This document shows positions 1 to 5,073 of a DNA stretch of 5,073 nucleotides, piece by piece. Location: assembly GCA_001872985.1 (NCBI GenBank), contig MNYA01000137.1:1-5073 (forward strand), in the 5' to 3' direction. Each line of letters opens with the position of its first letter. Positions within the stretch are counted from its first letter, which is position 1. The stretch comes from a bacterium CG2_30_54_10. Lineage in GTDB: Bacteria; Muiribacteriota; Ozemobacteria; Ozemobacterales; Ozemobacteraceae. Both the position numbers and the translations under genes were made by a program. The notes under the pieces are model-generated. The model was not told the DNA's origin, did not search any database, and worked only from the letters and a program-made list of their open reading frames with translations.

Positions 1-944
1 TCACGATCGAAATCGACAAGCCGCTGGCGCAAAGACTCGCTGAAAGTCTGGATCAACTCGCGGACAAATATTGAGAACCCCCCGCCTTCTGTCGGATTGA
101 AAACCAGTTCCCCGATACGGTAGGGCTCCACGGCTTCGTAGAGCAGGACGGTTTCCGCATCGGCTGCGACGGGGAAAAACGGCGCGAGCTGGTCATTGTC
201 GGGAATGGCGCCAAGGATTCCGGGGCGAAGAAGTTCATCCAATCCGGGAATTGGGGCGCTGTCGGAATCGAAAAGCTTCTGCCCATCGCGAAAAACCATG
301 TACATTGGCCGGGTTTTCCCTGCCGGATTCTCGTCGAAATACAAAAGGAAAAGATCCTGGATCGGAGCGACTCGCAACATCACGTCAACAGCCGATTCGA
401 TGGCCTGCGATAAGTTTCGGGAAGACAGGGCTTTCTGGACATCCATGATGAATTCGTGCTTCCGACGGTTCTCTTGAATGCCGTAGAGAAAACTGTCGAG
501 TTCCTCGGCAGCGGCATCCATCAGTTGGAAAATCTCTTTGTCCCCTAAATCGTCAGATGCGCGGGGGAAAGCCATTCCCATGGAACCGACTGTTTCGCCT
601 GCCATGTCGAGAGGAATGGCAAACCAGGTGAAACCAGGAGCGACCTTTTTTGTCGGGGAAGAAACCTGGAAAAGGTCGTTGAAATTCTTTGCCAACACCT
701 CGTAGACCACTCCCCAGGGATAGGTTGTCATCACGAGTTCTTCGTTCAGGGTTCTGATGAACATCACTTCGGGAGCCAGATGACGCGAGAGGCATTCGAA
801 AACCACACCAACGGCGGCGGCAAGATCTTTGCGTTCTTTGAAACACTGCTCCAACACTGCATCCATGTCTTCGATCAGGCGGAACTTCCGTTCGTAAAAA
901 GCGATTTTTGCCGCCTGGAAATCTTTATAAGAATGCGTTGGCAC
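1..944 (-). CDS. GAF-domain sensor protein, N-terminal part (runs off left edge)
   Basis: The minus strand is open from a GTG at 944-942 to the window edge, giving 314 residues with no stop. The protein is soluble, with no signal peptide or membrane segment. Residues about 35-155 and 172-310 each look like a GAF-type alpha/beta sensor fold: a leading helix (ERKDLAAAVGVVFECLSRHL), alternating strands such as FTWFAIPLDMAGETVGSMGM, then a long helix (about 136-175) joining the two units. The start is supported by AAGG nine bases upstream, by a promoter further upstream, and by a TGA in frame before it. GAF tandems usually feed an output domain. The last visible helix (FSESLRQRLVDFDR) resembles the linker that precedes nucleotide-cyclase, kinase or HD-type effectors; a class III adenylate cyclase is my guess, unproven because the C-terminus is missing. 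The ligand is unknown. The coding frame is well supported; the GAF assignment is from fold pattern, not a diagnostic motif. Confidence 0.72.
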   Translation of the reverse strand, partial: MPTHSYKDFQAAKIAFYERKFRLIEDMDAVLEQCFKERKDLAAAVGVVFECLSRHLAPEVMFIRTLNEELVMTTYPWGVVYEVLAKNFNDLFQVSSPTKKVAPGFTWFAIPLDMAGETVGSMGMAFPRASDDLGDKEIFQLMDAAAEELDSFLYGIQENRRKHEFIMDVQKALSSRNLSQAIESAVDVMLRVAPIQDLFLLYFDENPAGKTRPMYMVFRDGQKLFDSDSAPIPGLDELLRPGILGAIPDNDQLAPFFPVAADAETVLLYEAVEPYRIGELVFNPTEGGGFSIFVRELIQTFSESLRQRLVDFDR

Positions 945-953
945 GAGGCAAAG

Positions 954-957
954 CCTT
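954..957 (-). promoter_or_regulatory. Ribosome binding site for the GAF gene
   Basis: The minus strand reads GAAAGG, with its AAGG core ending nine bases before the GTG at 944. No in-frame ATG lies upstream before the TGA that bounds the frame, so this site supports the GTG start. Confidence 0.5.
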
Positions 958-989
958 TCGATGAAAATAGCGGAAAAAATGAATATCGA

Positions 990-1003
990 GTCTAGTACTA
1001 TAC
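990..1003. promoter_or_regulatory. Near-palindrome over the GAF-gene -10 (possible operator)
   Basis: TAGTACTA at 993-1000 is a perfect 8-bp palindrome. With one mismatched pair the symmetry extends to 14 bases (GTCTAGTACTATAC). It covers the predicted -10 and the expected start of transcription, where a repressor dimer would act. Only one copy is seen and no regulator is encoded nearby, so it may be chance. Confidence 0.25.
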
Positions 1004-1025
1004 CAGACCCTCAAACCAAGGGCAA
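997..1025 (-). promoter_or_regulatory. Predicted sigma70-type promoter for the GAF gene
   Basis: On the minus strand, TTGCCC (1025-1020; four of six matches to TTGACA) is followed after exactly 17 bases by TATAGT (1002-997), preceded by TGG, which makes an extended -10. Transcription would begin near 990 and leave a leader of about 45 bases before the GTG at 944. The -10 overlaps an 8-bp palindrome, TAGTACTA (993-1000). Confidence 0.5.
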
Positions 1026-1058
1026 CGCAGATTCAATTCTCGCTTGTAATAAGCTTTC

Positions 1059-1099
1059 TCCCTAATCCCTAATCCCTAATCCCTAATCCCTAATCCCTA
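1059..1099. repeat. Tandem heptamer repeat TCCCTAA, about 5.9 copies
   Basis: Five perfect 7-bp units (starting at 1059, 1066, 1073, 1080 and 1087) are followed by a sixth, TCCCTA, at 1094-1099. The minus strand is therefore GGGATTA repeated: six GGG tracts separated by constant 4-base loops. A seventh GGG (complement of 1104-1106) follows after a 6-base loop. Four GGG tracts with short loops are enough for an intramolecular G-quadruplex. The array lies between two divergent genes, beyond the predicted GAF promoter and upstream of the folC promoter. Heptamer repeats of broadly similar design (GGG plus a 4-base AT-rich spacer) are known from some bacterial genomes, and the unit also resembles plant-type telomere repeats; I infer no relation to telomeres. 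Confidence 0.9.
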
Positions 1100-1165
1100 T
1101 TCTCCCTTAAAATGCGTGCTTGCCCGGGCCACACGCGAATTTATCTTCCAGGCGGGGAGGGTTTC

Positions 1166-1174
1166 TGCTATATT
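1166..1174 (+). promoter_or_regulatory. Candidate extended -10 promoter for folC
   Basis: TGCTATATT gives a TGn extension directly before TATATT (1169-1174). Extended -10 promoters tolerate a poor -35, and none resembling TTGACA is found 16-18 bases upstream. Transcription would begin near 1181, leaving a leader of about 33 bases before the ATG at 1214. This supports 1214 over the in-frame ATG at 1112, which would lie upstream of the promoter. Confidence 0.4.
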
Positions 1175-1196
1175 GCTGTTTTAAAATATCCGGCAC

Positions 1197-1202
1197 AGGA
1201 AG
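1197..1202 (+). promoter_or_regulatory. Ribosome binding site for folC
   Basis: AGGAAG lies eleven bases before the ATG at 1214. The spacing is a little long, but it is the only purine-rich site near a candidate start. The in-frame ATG at 1112 has only TCTCCCTTAA before it, so this site helps decide the start. Confidence 0.5.
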
Positions 1203-1213
1203 TCTCCCCCAAA

Positions 1214-2494
1214 ATGGATTTCTCTTCGGCCATCAACTGGCTCACCAGCCCCCAAATGTTCACCGGCCCATTCGGCCATCATCGTATGGAGTTCCTCTTG
1301 AGCCATCTTGATGACCCCCAGGAAGAGTTTCCTGCGGTCCTGGTCGGCGGCACCAACGGGAAAGGTTCGGTCACTGTCCTTTTGGAGAGCATCTTTTCCG
1401 CAGGCGCCGAATATCAGGTAGGCGCAACGGTTTCCCCTCATCTGGTCGATCTGACCGAGCGTGTCCGATTTCAGTGCGGCCAGATTCCCACCCACCTCTG
1501 GGTCCAAGGGACCGAGGCTCTTAAAAAAGCTGTAAGGGTGATGGAGAAAGAACCATCCCTTGGGCCTCCCAGCTTTTTCGAACTGATCACCGCTTTGGCA
1601 TTTTTTGCGTTTCGGGAAACCTATGTAGATCTGGCATTTGTTGAAGTGGGCCTCGGCGGAAGGCTTGACGCAACCAACGTCTGCCACCCGGAAATTTCAG
1701 TTATCACCAACATCGGGACCGACCACAAGGAAATCCTTGGCCCGGACAAGCCCTCGATCGCTCGCGAGAAACTCGGCATCATCAGGCCAAAGCGACCGCT
1801 CGTTACAGCCGAGCGCGATCCGGAGATTCGAAAAATTTTTCAGGAAACATGCGACAAGGTGAAAGCGCCGCTTTTCTTCGCCAATCCCGAAGATCGCTTC
1901 AATGTCATCAAGAGCACCCCCCGCGGCCATCTGCTTGCGATCGATGGTTTCGAGAACGAGATTGCGTTTCCCCTTCCCGGGCTTCACCAATTGGACAACC
2001 TTGCGGTCGTCCTGGAAGTCGTCAGACTTCTATCGAAAAACGGCTTTGAAATCAGCCCCGACGCCATCTGCAAAGGAATCTCCCAGGTTTCCTGGCCGGG
2101 AAGGCTCCAATGGCTTTCCGGGCCGCCGCCGATACTCACCGATGGCGCCCATAACGCCGAAGGGCTCTCATCACTTGTCGGGTTCCTCAAGCAGTTCCCC
2201 ATGGAACGCCCTTGCCACCTCGTTCTGGGCGCTTTGAAAAAAAAGCCGGTCGTCGAAATGGCGATCGCCCTCGCACAACATGCCGACACCCTGTCCTTCG
2301 TCCCGCCGACGAGCCCTAGATCGGTCGAAAAGAGCGAGTTCGATTCGCTCATCTCCCCGCTCGATCCTCGCTGGAGTTGGCATGAGTCGCTCGAATCCGC
2401 CCTCGCTGCAGGCGCAAGTTCAGGCTCAATACTGGTTACCGGTTCCCTCTATCTGGTAGCCGATCTTCTCAGACTTCGCGGCTCTGCCTCATGA
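1214..2494 (+). CDS. folC: Folylpolyglutamate synthase / dihydrofolate synthase (FolC)
   Basis: FolC is a cytoplasmic Mur-ligase-family enzyme that uses ATP to add glutamate to folates (and, in bifunctional forms, to dihydropteroate). From the ATG at 1214 the protein has 426 residues, close to the usual bacterial length. Visible motifs: N-terminal AINWLTSP; P-loop GGTNGKGSV (45-53); SPHL (74-77); the family signature VEVGLGGRLDATN (143-155); NIGTDHKEILG (166-176); AREKLGI (183-189); PGRLQW (295-300); the C-terminal-domain motif TDGAHNAEG (309-317); and VTGSLYLVADLL (408-419). Ser74, Glu144, His171 and Lys186 match, each shifted by one, the Mg-binding residues and carbamylated lysine that I recall for the Lactobacillus casei enzyme. 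Starting at 1112 would add 34 residues with no family resemblance and no ribosome site. It overlaps the next gene by 4 bp. Sequence alone does not show whether it makes dihydrofolate as well as polyglutamates. Confidence 0.95.
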   Translation: MDFSSAINWLTSPQMFTGPFGHHRMEFLLSHLDDPQEEFPAVLVGGTNGKGSVTVLLESIFSAGAEYQVGATVSPHLVDLTERVRFQCGQIPTHLWVQGTEALKKAVRVMEKEPSLGPPSFFELITALAFFAFRETYVDLAFVEVGLGGRLDATNVCHPEISVITNIGTDHKEILGPDKPSIAREKLGIIRPKRPLVTAERDPEIRKIFQETCDKVKAPLFFANPEDRFNVIKSTPRGHLLAIDGFENEIAFPLPGLHQLDNLAVVLEVVRLLSKNGFEISPDAICKGISQVSWPGRLQWLSGPPPILTDGAHNAEGLSSLVGFLKQFPMERPCHLVLGALKKKPVVEMAIALAQHADTLSFVPPTSPRSVEKSEFDSLISPLDPRWSWHESLESALAAGASSGSILVTGSLYLVADLLRLRGSAS

Positions 2495-3642
2495 AATTCG
2501 ATTTCGGCTTGGAGCAGTTTCTCTCGGCTCCGAACGCACGCGGACGCGTCGGTCTGATATCCAACGCCACCGGAATCGATCGGCACGGAACCCATGTCGC
2601 TTTCAGGATCGCATCGCATGGAAACCTTCGCTTGCAACGACTTTTTTCACCCGAACACGGCTTCTGGTCGGATGCGCCCGATGGAGAGGCCGTCGGCCAC
2701 GGTCTGCATACGAAACTCAACCTGCCGATCGTCAGCTTGTACGGAGACCGCCGAATTCCACAGCCTGAAGACCTGGCTGGGTTAGACCTTCTCGTCTACG
2801 ACATTCAGGATGTCGGAGTGCGCTTCTACACCTACATATCCACCCTCCGAAACATCATTGACGCCGCGGCGATGGCCGGCGCCCCGGTTCACATTCTCGA
2901 TCGGCCAAACCTCATCGGCGGAACCGTTGTCGAAGGTCCCGCGCTTACTCCGGGGTTCGAGTCATTCGTAGGTCATCTGCCGGTGCCGATCCGGTATGGA
3001 CTGACCCCTGGAGAGCTCGCGCTTTGGTATAACTCCAAGCTGAAGAAGCCGGCCGATATCAAGGTCTGGGCATGCCGTAACTACCATAGGACAACCACTT
3101 TTTCGGACCTCGGAGTGCCGTGGGTTAAGCCTTCGCCAAGCATGACCTCAGCTTCGACCGCAACTTTTTACCCTGGAACATGCCTGTTCGAGGGAACCAA
3201 TGTTTCCGAGGGCCGCGGAACGGAGGCTCCATTCCAGATTCTCGGAGCCCCCTGGGTCAACCCGGCCCTTTGGCTTGCAGAATTGCTTCCGAAGCTCCCC
3301 CCTGAAGTTTCAGCCAGGGAAGCGAGTTTCAGGCCGGCGTTCGGAAAATTCGAGGGAAAAACATGTCGCGGCATCAGACTGAATACGACCCAATCGATTC
3401 TTCTGAATGCCGTCGGCATCGGGATAAGAGCGATTCAAGCTCTGATAGCGACCCACGCCGGGGAGGTAGAGTTCCTTACAAAACCCCAACGCGCTGTGCC
3501 ATTTTTCGATTTCCTGGCCGGAAACTCCTGGCTGCGGGAAGGACTGCTATCGGGAACTGCCAGCCGAACCCTTGAGGAAAGGGCCAACCTGGAAGCAAGC
3601 GGGTTTTCAAAAGAGCGGGAAAGTTTTTTCCTGTACCCTTGA
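2491..3642 (+). CDS. namZ: NamZ/YbbC-like exo-beta-N-acetylmuramidase (GH171, DUF1343)
   Basis: The 383-residue protein matches the DUF1343 family, whose characterised member, Bacillus subtilis NamZ (formerly YbbC), releases terminal MurNAc from peptidoglycan fragments during cell-wall recycling. Family motifs run along its whole length: GLISNATGID (21-30), LFSPEHG (51-57), LYGDRRIP (83-90), YDIQDVGVRFYTYIST (103-118), DRPNLIGG (137-144), PVPIRYGLTPGELA (164-177), PWVKPSPSMT (210-219), EGTNVSEGRGTEAPFQ (234-249), LGAPWVN (251-257) and FEGKTCRG (287-294), so it appears intact. Two points stand out. It has no signal peptide (MKFDFGLEQFL is not hydrophobic enough), suggesting it acts in the cytoplasm on imported fragments. 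The usual PSPN is PSPS here. Its ATG overlaps the folC stop (ATGA) and no Shine-Dalgarno sequence precedes it, so translation is probably coupled to folC. The family call is firm; the exact substrate is inferred from the family. Confidence 0.92.
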   Translation: MKFDFGLEQFLSAPNARGRVGLISNATGIDRHGTHVAFRIASHGNLRLQRLFSPEHGFWSDAPDGEAVGHGLHTKLNLPIVSLYGDRRIPQPEDLAGLDLLVYDIQDVGVRFYTYISTLRNIIDAAAMAGAPVHILDRPNLIGGTVVEGPALTPGFESFVGHLPVPIRYGLTPGELALWYNSKLKKPADIKVWACRNYHRTTTFSDLGVPWVKPSPSMTSASTATFYPGTCLFEGTNVSEGRGTEAPFQILGAPWVNPALWLAELLPKLPPEVSAREASFRPAFGKFEGKTCRGIRLNTTQSILLNAVGIGIRAIQALIATHAGEVEFLTKPQRAVPFFDFLAGNSWLREGLLSGTASRTLEERANLEASGFSKERESFFLYP

Positions 3643-3649
3643 CCCCGAA

Positions 3650-4498
3650 TCATCCTTCAGGCGCGGCGAATACCCAACGACGCAAGCAGACCTTTCCGTC
3701 AACACGCTCCAGGAGCAGAAGATCACCGCTCGGCGCCCAGCCCAGATCGCGACGGCAGATGGGCGCGGGTGCGGGAATCCTCCAGAGCATCCGCCCGTTC
3801 TGAGCGATCAACGTCAGAAAACGACTCTTGCCGGAAAAATTGGAAACCAGAAGCTCACCTTCGGGGCCTAATGGGCCGAAATACAGGCCTTCCGGCTGAA
3901 ACTCGCGAGAGAACCTGTAAACCCGTTTCATTCGGTTTCCGAGGCAGTCAAGCAGCTCCACCTGCCAGGTTCGAAGGGTCTTCTGGCGGGTCAGCGTCCA
4001 CAAAAAACCGTCCTTAACCGGAATTCCAAGATCGAGGCCGGAAATCCTGAACGGAGAAGTCGCCGTTGGAAGCAGAAAAAATGCGGCAGGGCCGCCATTG
4101 ATAAAAAGCCCGCCATCTTCGGCGGTTTCCAAAATACAAGCGTTGAAAGGAGTTTCGGGCCAGGACGGCTGAACGGATCCGCTCAGGTTCCCGGTCGAGG
4201 TCAAAAAAACGGGTTTCCCATTTCGAATGGAAAAATCGATTATCTCATTCTTGGATGAAGGCCCCGGGCTCACCTCACCGCTCGTCAGCGAAACGGCGCG
4301 GACCGCGCCGCGTTCGTCGGCAACCAGTACCCGATCGCCTTCGGCACGCAGGCCGAGAAGTCGCTCTTCATCAACCCCTCTGATGACCGCTACGGTTTCC
4401 TTCTTTATGGAAAGGCCTTCCTGAGCGTGAGAACCTTCGGCCGACCACAGGAAAGCCACGACCAGAACGGCAATTACAACATTGATGCGGGAATTCAC
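3650..4498 (-). CDS. Exported beta-propeller-like protein of unknown function
   Basis: From the GTG at 4498-4496 the protein has 282 residues. A Sec signal peptide is clear: a basic start (NSR), a hydrophobic core (INVVIAVLVVAFLW) and an SHA-QE cleavage site after Ala25. GGAGG lies seven bases upstream and the GTG overlaps the previous gene's TGA. Starting at the in-frame ATG at 4576 would add 26 basic, non-family residues in front of the signal peptide, so I reject it. The mature part is rich in short beta strands with turn residues, in about six units (near 46-75, 86-105, 119-146, 163-190, 202-240 and 251-276), for example GDRVLVADERGAVRAVSL and GELLVSNFSGKSRFLTLI. This fits a WD40/NHL-like propeller, but no family motif is conclusive. 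Cysteines at 121, 185, 248 and 271 could form disulfides outside the cytoplasm. I recognise no enzyme active site. It ends 7 bp from the convergent namZ stop. Confidence 0.75.
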   Translation of the reverse strand: MNSRINVVIAVLVVAFLWSAEGSHAQEGLSIKKETVAVIRGVDEERLLGLRAEGDRVLVADERGAVRAVSLTSGEVSPGPSSKNEIIDFSIRNGKPVFLTSTGNLSGSVQPSWPETPFNACILETAEDGGLFINGGPAAFFLLPTATSPFRISGLDLGIPVKDGFLWTLTRQKTLRTWQVELLDCLGNRMKRVYRFSREFQPEGLYFGPLGPEGELLVSNFSGKSRFLTLIAQNGRMLWRIPAPAPICRRDLGWAPSGDLLLLERVDGKVCLRRWVFAAPEG

Positions 4499-5073
4499 CT
4501 TCGTTCCTCCCCCGAAAAACGGATAATGGAAAACCTTCCGGCGGGAGCCCGGTCGAAATCGCCCCTGGCGAGCCAAAACGCGGTAGTTTTCCCGGGGGCC
4601 GACGGCTCTCCGAAATCGAGAAACCGGTTCATCGCCGTCGGCGGCGAGAAATGAATGGAATTCAAAAGCTGCCCGAACCTGGAAAACTCAACAAGTCTCA
4701 GCGAACCTCGGTATCCTCCCTGGGGAACGAAGCTCACCAGAATACCGCCGGATGCCGTGGAAACCCACAAACGCGGGTTCTGGAAATCACCGAAGCCAAG
4801 ATGGACAGCCTTTCGAAGGGTCCCATTGGAATCGTAACCCCGCCAGATGTACCCGATATTTTCTGAATAATCAATCGTTGAAATTCCACCTTCGGAATCG
4901 ATCGAAAACCCTGACCGGCTCCAGGGAATCTCCCTGAGAAAGCGGCCTTCACCATCAAAACAGGCGATCACTGCCCGGCCGAAATCGCCCACGAACAACG
5001 CTCCTCCCAAACCAGCCTCGATCTGCTGAATCTGTTGGAAAGCCGCGGGAGTATTCCCGCGAGCGCCGACGAC
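4495..5073 (-). CDS. NHL-like beta-propeller protein, C-terminal part (runs off right edge)
   Basis: The minus frame is open from the right edge to a TGA at 4497-4495, giving 192 visible residues. A TTG at 5010 could serve as a start, but the 21 codons before it are also open and continue the same repeat, so the true start is probably outside the window. Residues 15-49 form a typical NHL-like blade: GALFVGDFGRAVIACFDGEG followed by RFLREI. A second unit lies at 56-90 (FSIDSEGGISTIDYS, then GYDSNGTLRKAV) and a looser third at 98-140. NHL propellers bind proteins, sugars or RNA, or act as lyases; nothing here tells which. It overlaps the next gene by 4 bp (GTGA), so the two are probably translated together. 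Whether it is exported cannot be judged, because its N-terminus is missing. Confidence 0.72.
   Translation of the reverse strand, partial: VVGARGNTPAAFQQIQQIEAGLGGALFVGDFGRAVIACFDGEGRFLREIPWSRSGFSIDSEGGISTIDYSENIGYIWRGYDSNGTLRKAVHLGFGDFQNPRLWVSTASGGILVSFVPQGGYRGSLRLVEFSRFGQLLNSIHFSPPTAMNRFLDFGEPSAPGKTTAFWLARGDFDRAPAGRFSIIRFSGEERR
4506..4510 (-). promoter_or_regulatory. Strong Shine-Dalgarno for the exported propeller-like protein
   Basis: The minus strand reads GGAGG, seven bases before the GTG at 4498. It lies inside the end of the preceding gene. This is the strongest ribosome site in the window and fixes the GTG start, which is exactly where the signal peptide begins. Confidence 0.75.

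Noticed and set aside
1045..1052. TGTAATAA as a second plus-strand promoter -10
   Set aside because: No -35 match is found at suitable spacing, and it lies before the repeat array; the extended -10 at 1166-1174 is a better candidate.
1059..1099. Telomere or CRISPR-like repeat
   Set aside because: The unit resembles telomere repeats but the array is short and internal between bacterial genes; there are no spacers, so it is not a CRISPR.
1112..1213. N-terminal extension of FolC from the ATG at 1112
   Set aside because: There is no ribosome site before it, its 34 extra residues do not resemble FolC, and it lies upstream of the likely promoter; the family N-terminus begins at 1214.
1181..1687. 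Minus-strand 168-residue open frame
   Set aside because: It lies antisense to the conserved N-terminal half of folC, including the P-loop, and has no ribosome site or recognisable domain.
3618..3632. GGAAA/TTTCC hairpin near the end of namZ as a terminator
   Set aside because: The stem is only 5 bp and AT-rich, and it has no following T-tract on either strand.
4499..4576. Upstream ATG start for the exported propeller-like protein
   Set aside because: It would put 26 basic residues in front of the signal peptide, while the GTG at 4498 has a strong GGAGG site and the overlap typical of coupled genes.

Overview
The window looks like bacterial chromosome: dense coding, four genes, one intergenic region of note, ATGA/GTGA stop-start overlaps and Shine-Dalgarno-type ribosome sites. 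The base composition is moderately GC-rich. An exported protein with a Sec-type signal peptide and a peptidoglycan-sugar hydrolase fit a walled bacterium, probably an environmental or uncultivated lineage. I cannot name the phylum from the sequence. I see no tRNA, rRNA, CRISPR array, transposase or phage gene.

Layout. (1) Positions 1-944, minus strand: the N-terminal 314 residues of a soluble protein with two GAF-like sensor regions, starting at GTG and running off the left edge. Its output domain is outside the window. (2) Positions 945-1213: a divergent promoter region. It holds a good sigma70-type promoter for the GAF gene, a tandem heptamer array (TCCCTAA, nearly six copies; GGGATTA on the other strand, potentially G-quadruplex forming), and an extended -10 candidate for the plus-strand genes. 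(3) Positions 1214-3642, plus strand: a two-gene operon. folC (folylpolyglutamate / dihydrofolate synthase) overlaps by 4 bp a GH171/DUF1343 gene (NamZ/YbbC-like exo-beta-N-acetylmuramidase). (4) Positions 3650-5073, minus strand, convergent with a 7-bp gap: two coupled genes. The upstream one (partial, running off the right edge) has NHL-like beta-propeller repeats. It overlaps by 4 bp a GTG-started gene for an exported, apparently propeller-like protein.

How they work together. folC and the NamZ-like gene are tightly coupled, but their pathways (folate polyglutamylation; peptidoglycan turnover or recycling) have no direct biochemical link, so co-transcription probably reflects growth-linked housekeeping. 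The two propeller-like genes probably make a pair of related proteins; their ligand or partner is unknown. No convincing new defence or mobile system is visible. The points most worth a second look are the G-rich heptamer array in the divergent promoter region, the paired propeller-like genes, and a NamZ-like enzyme with no export signal.
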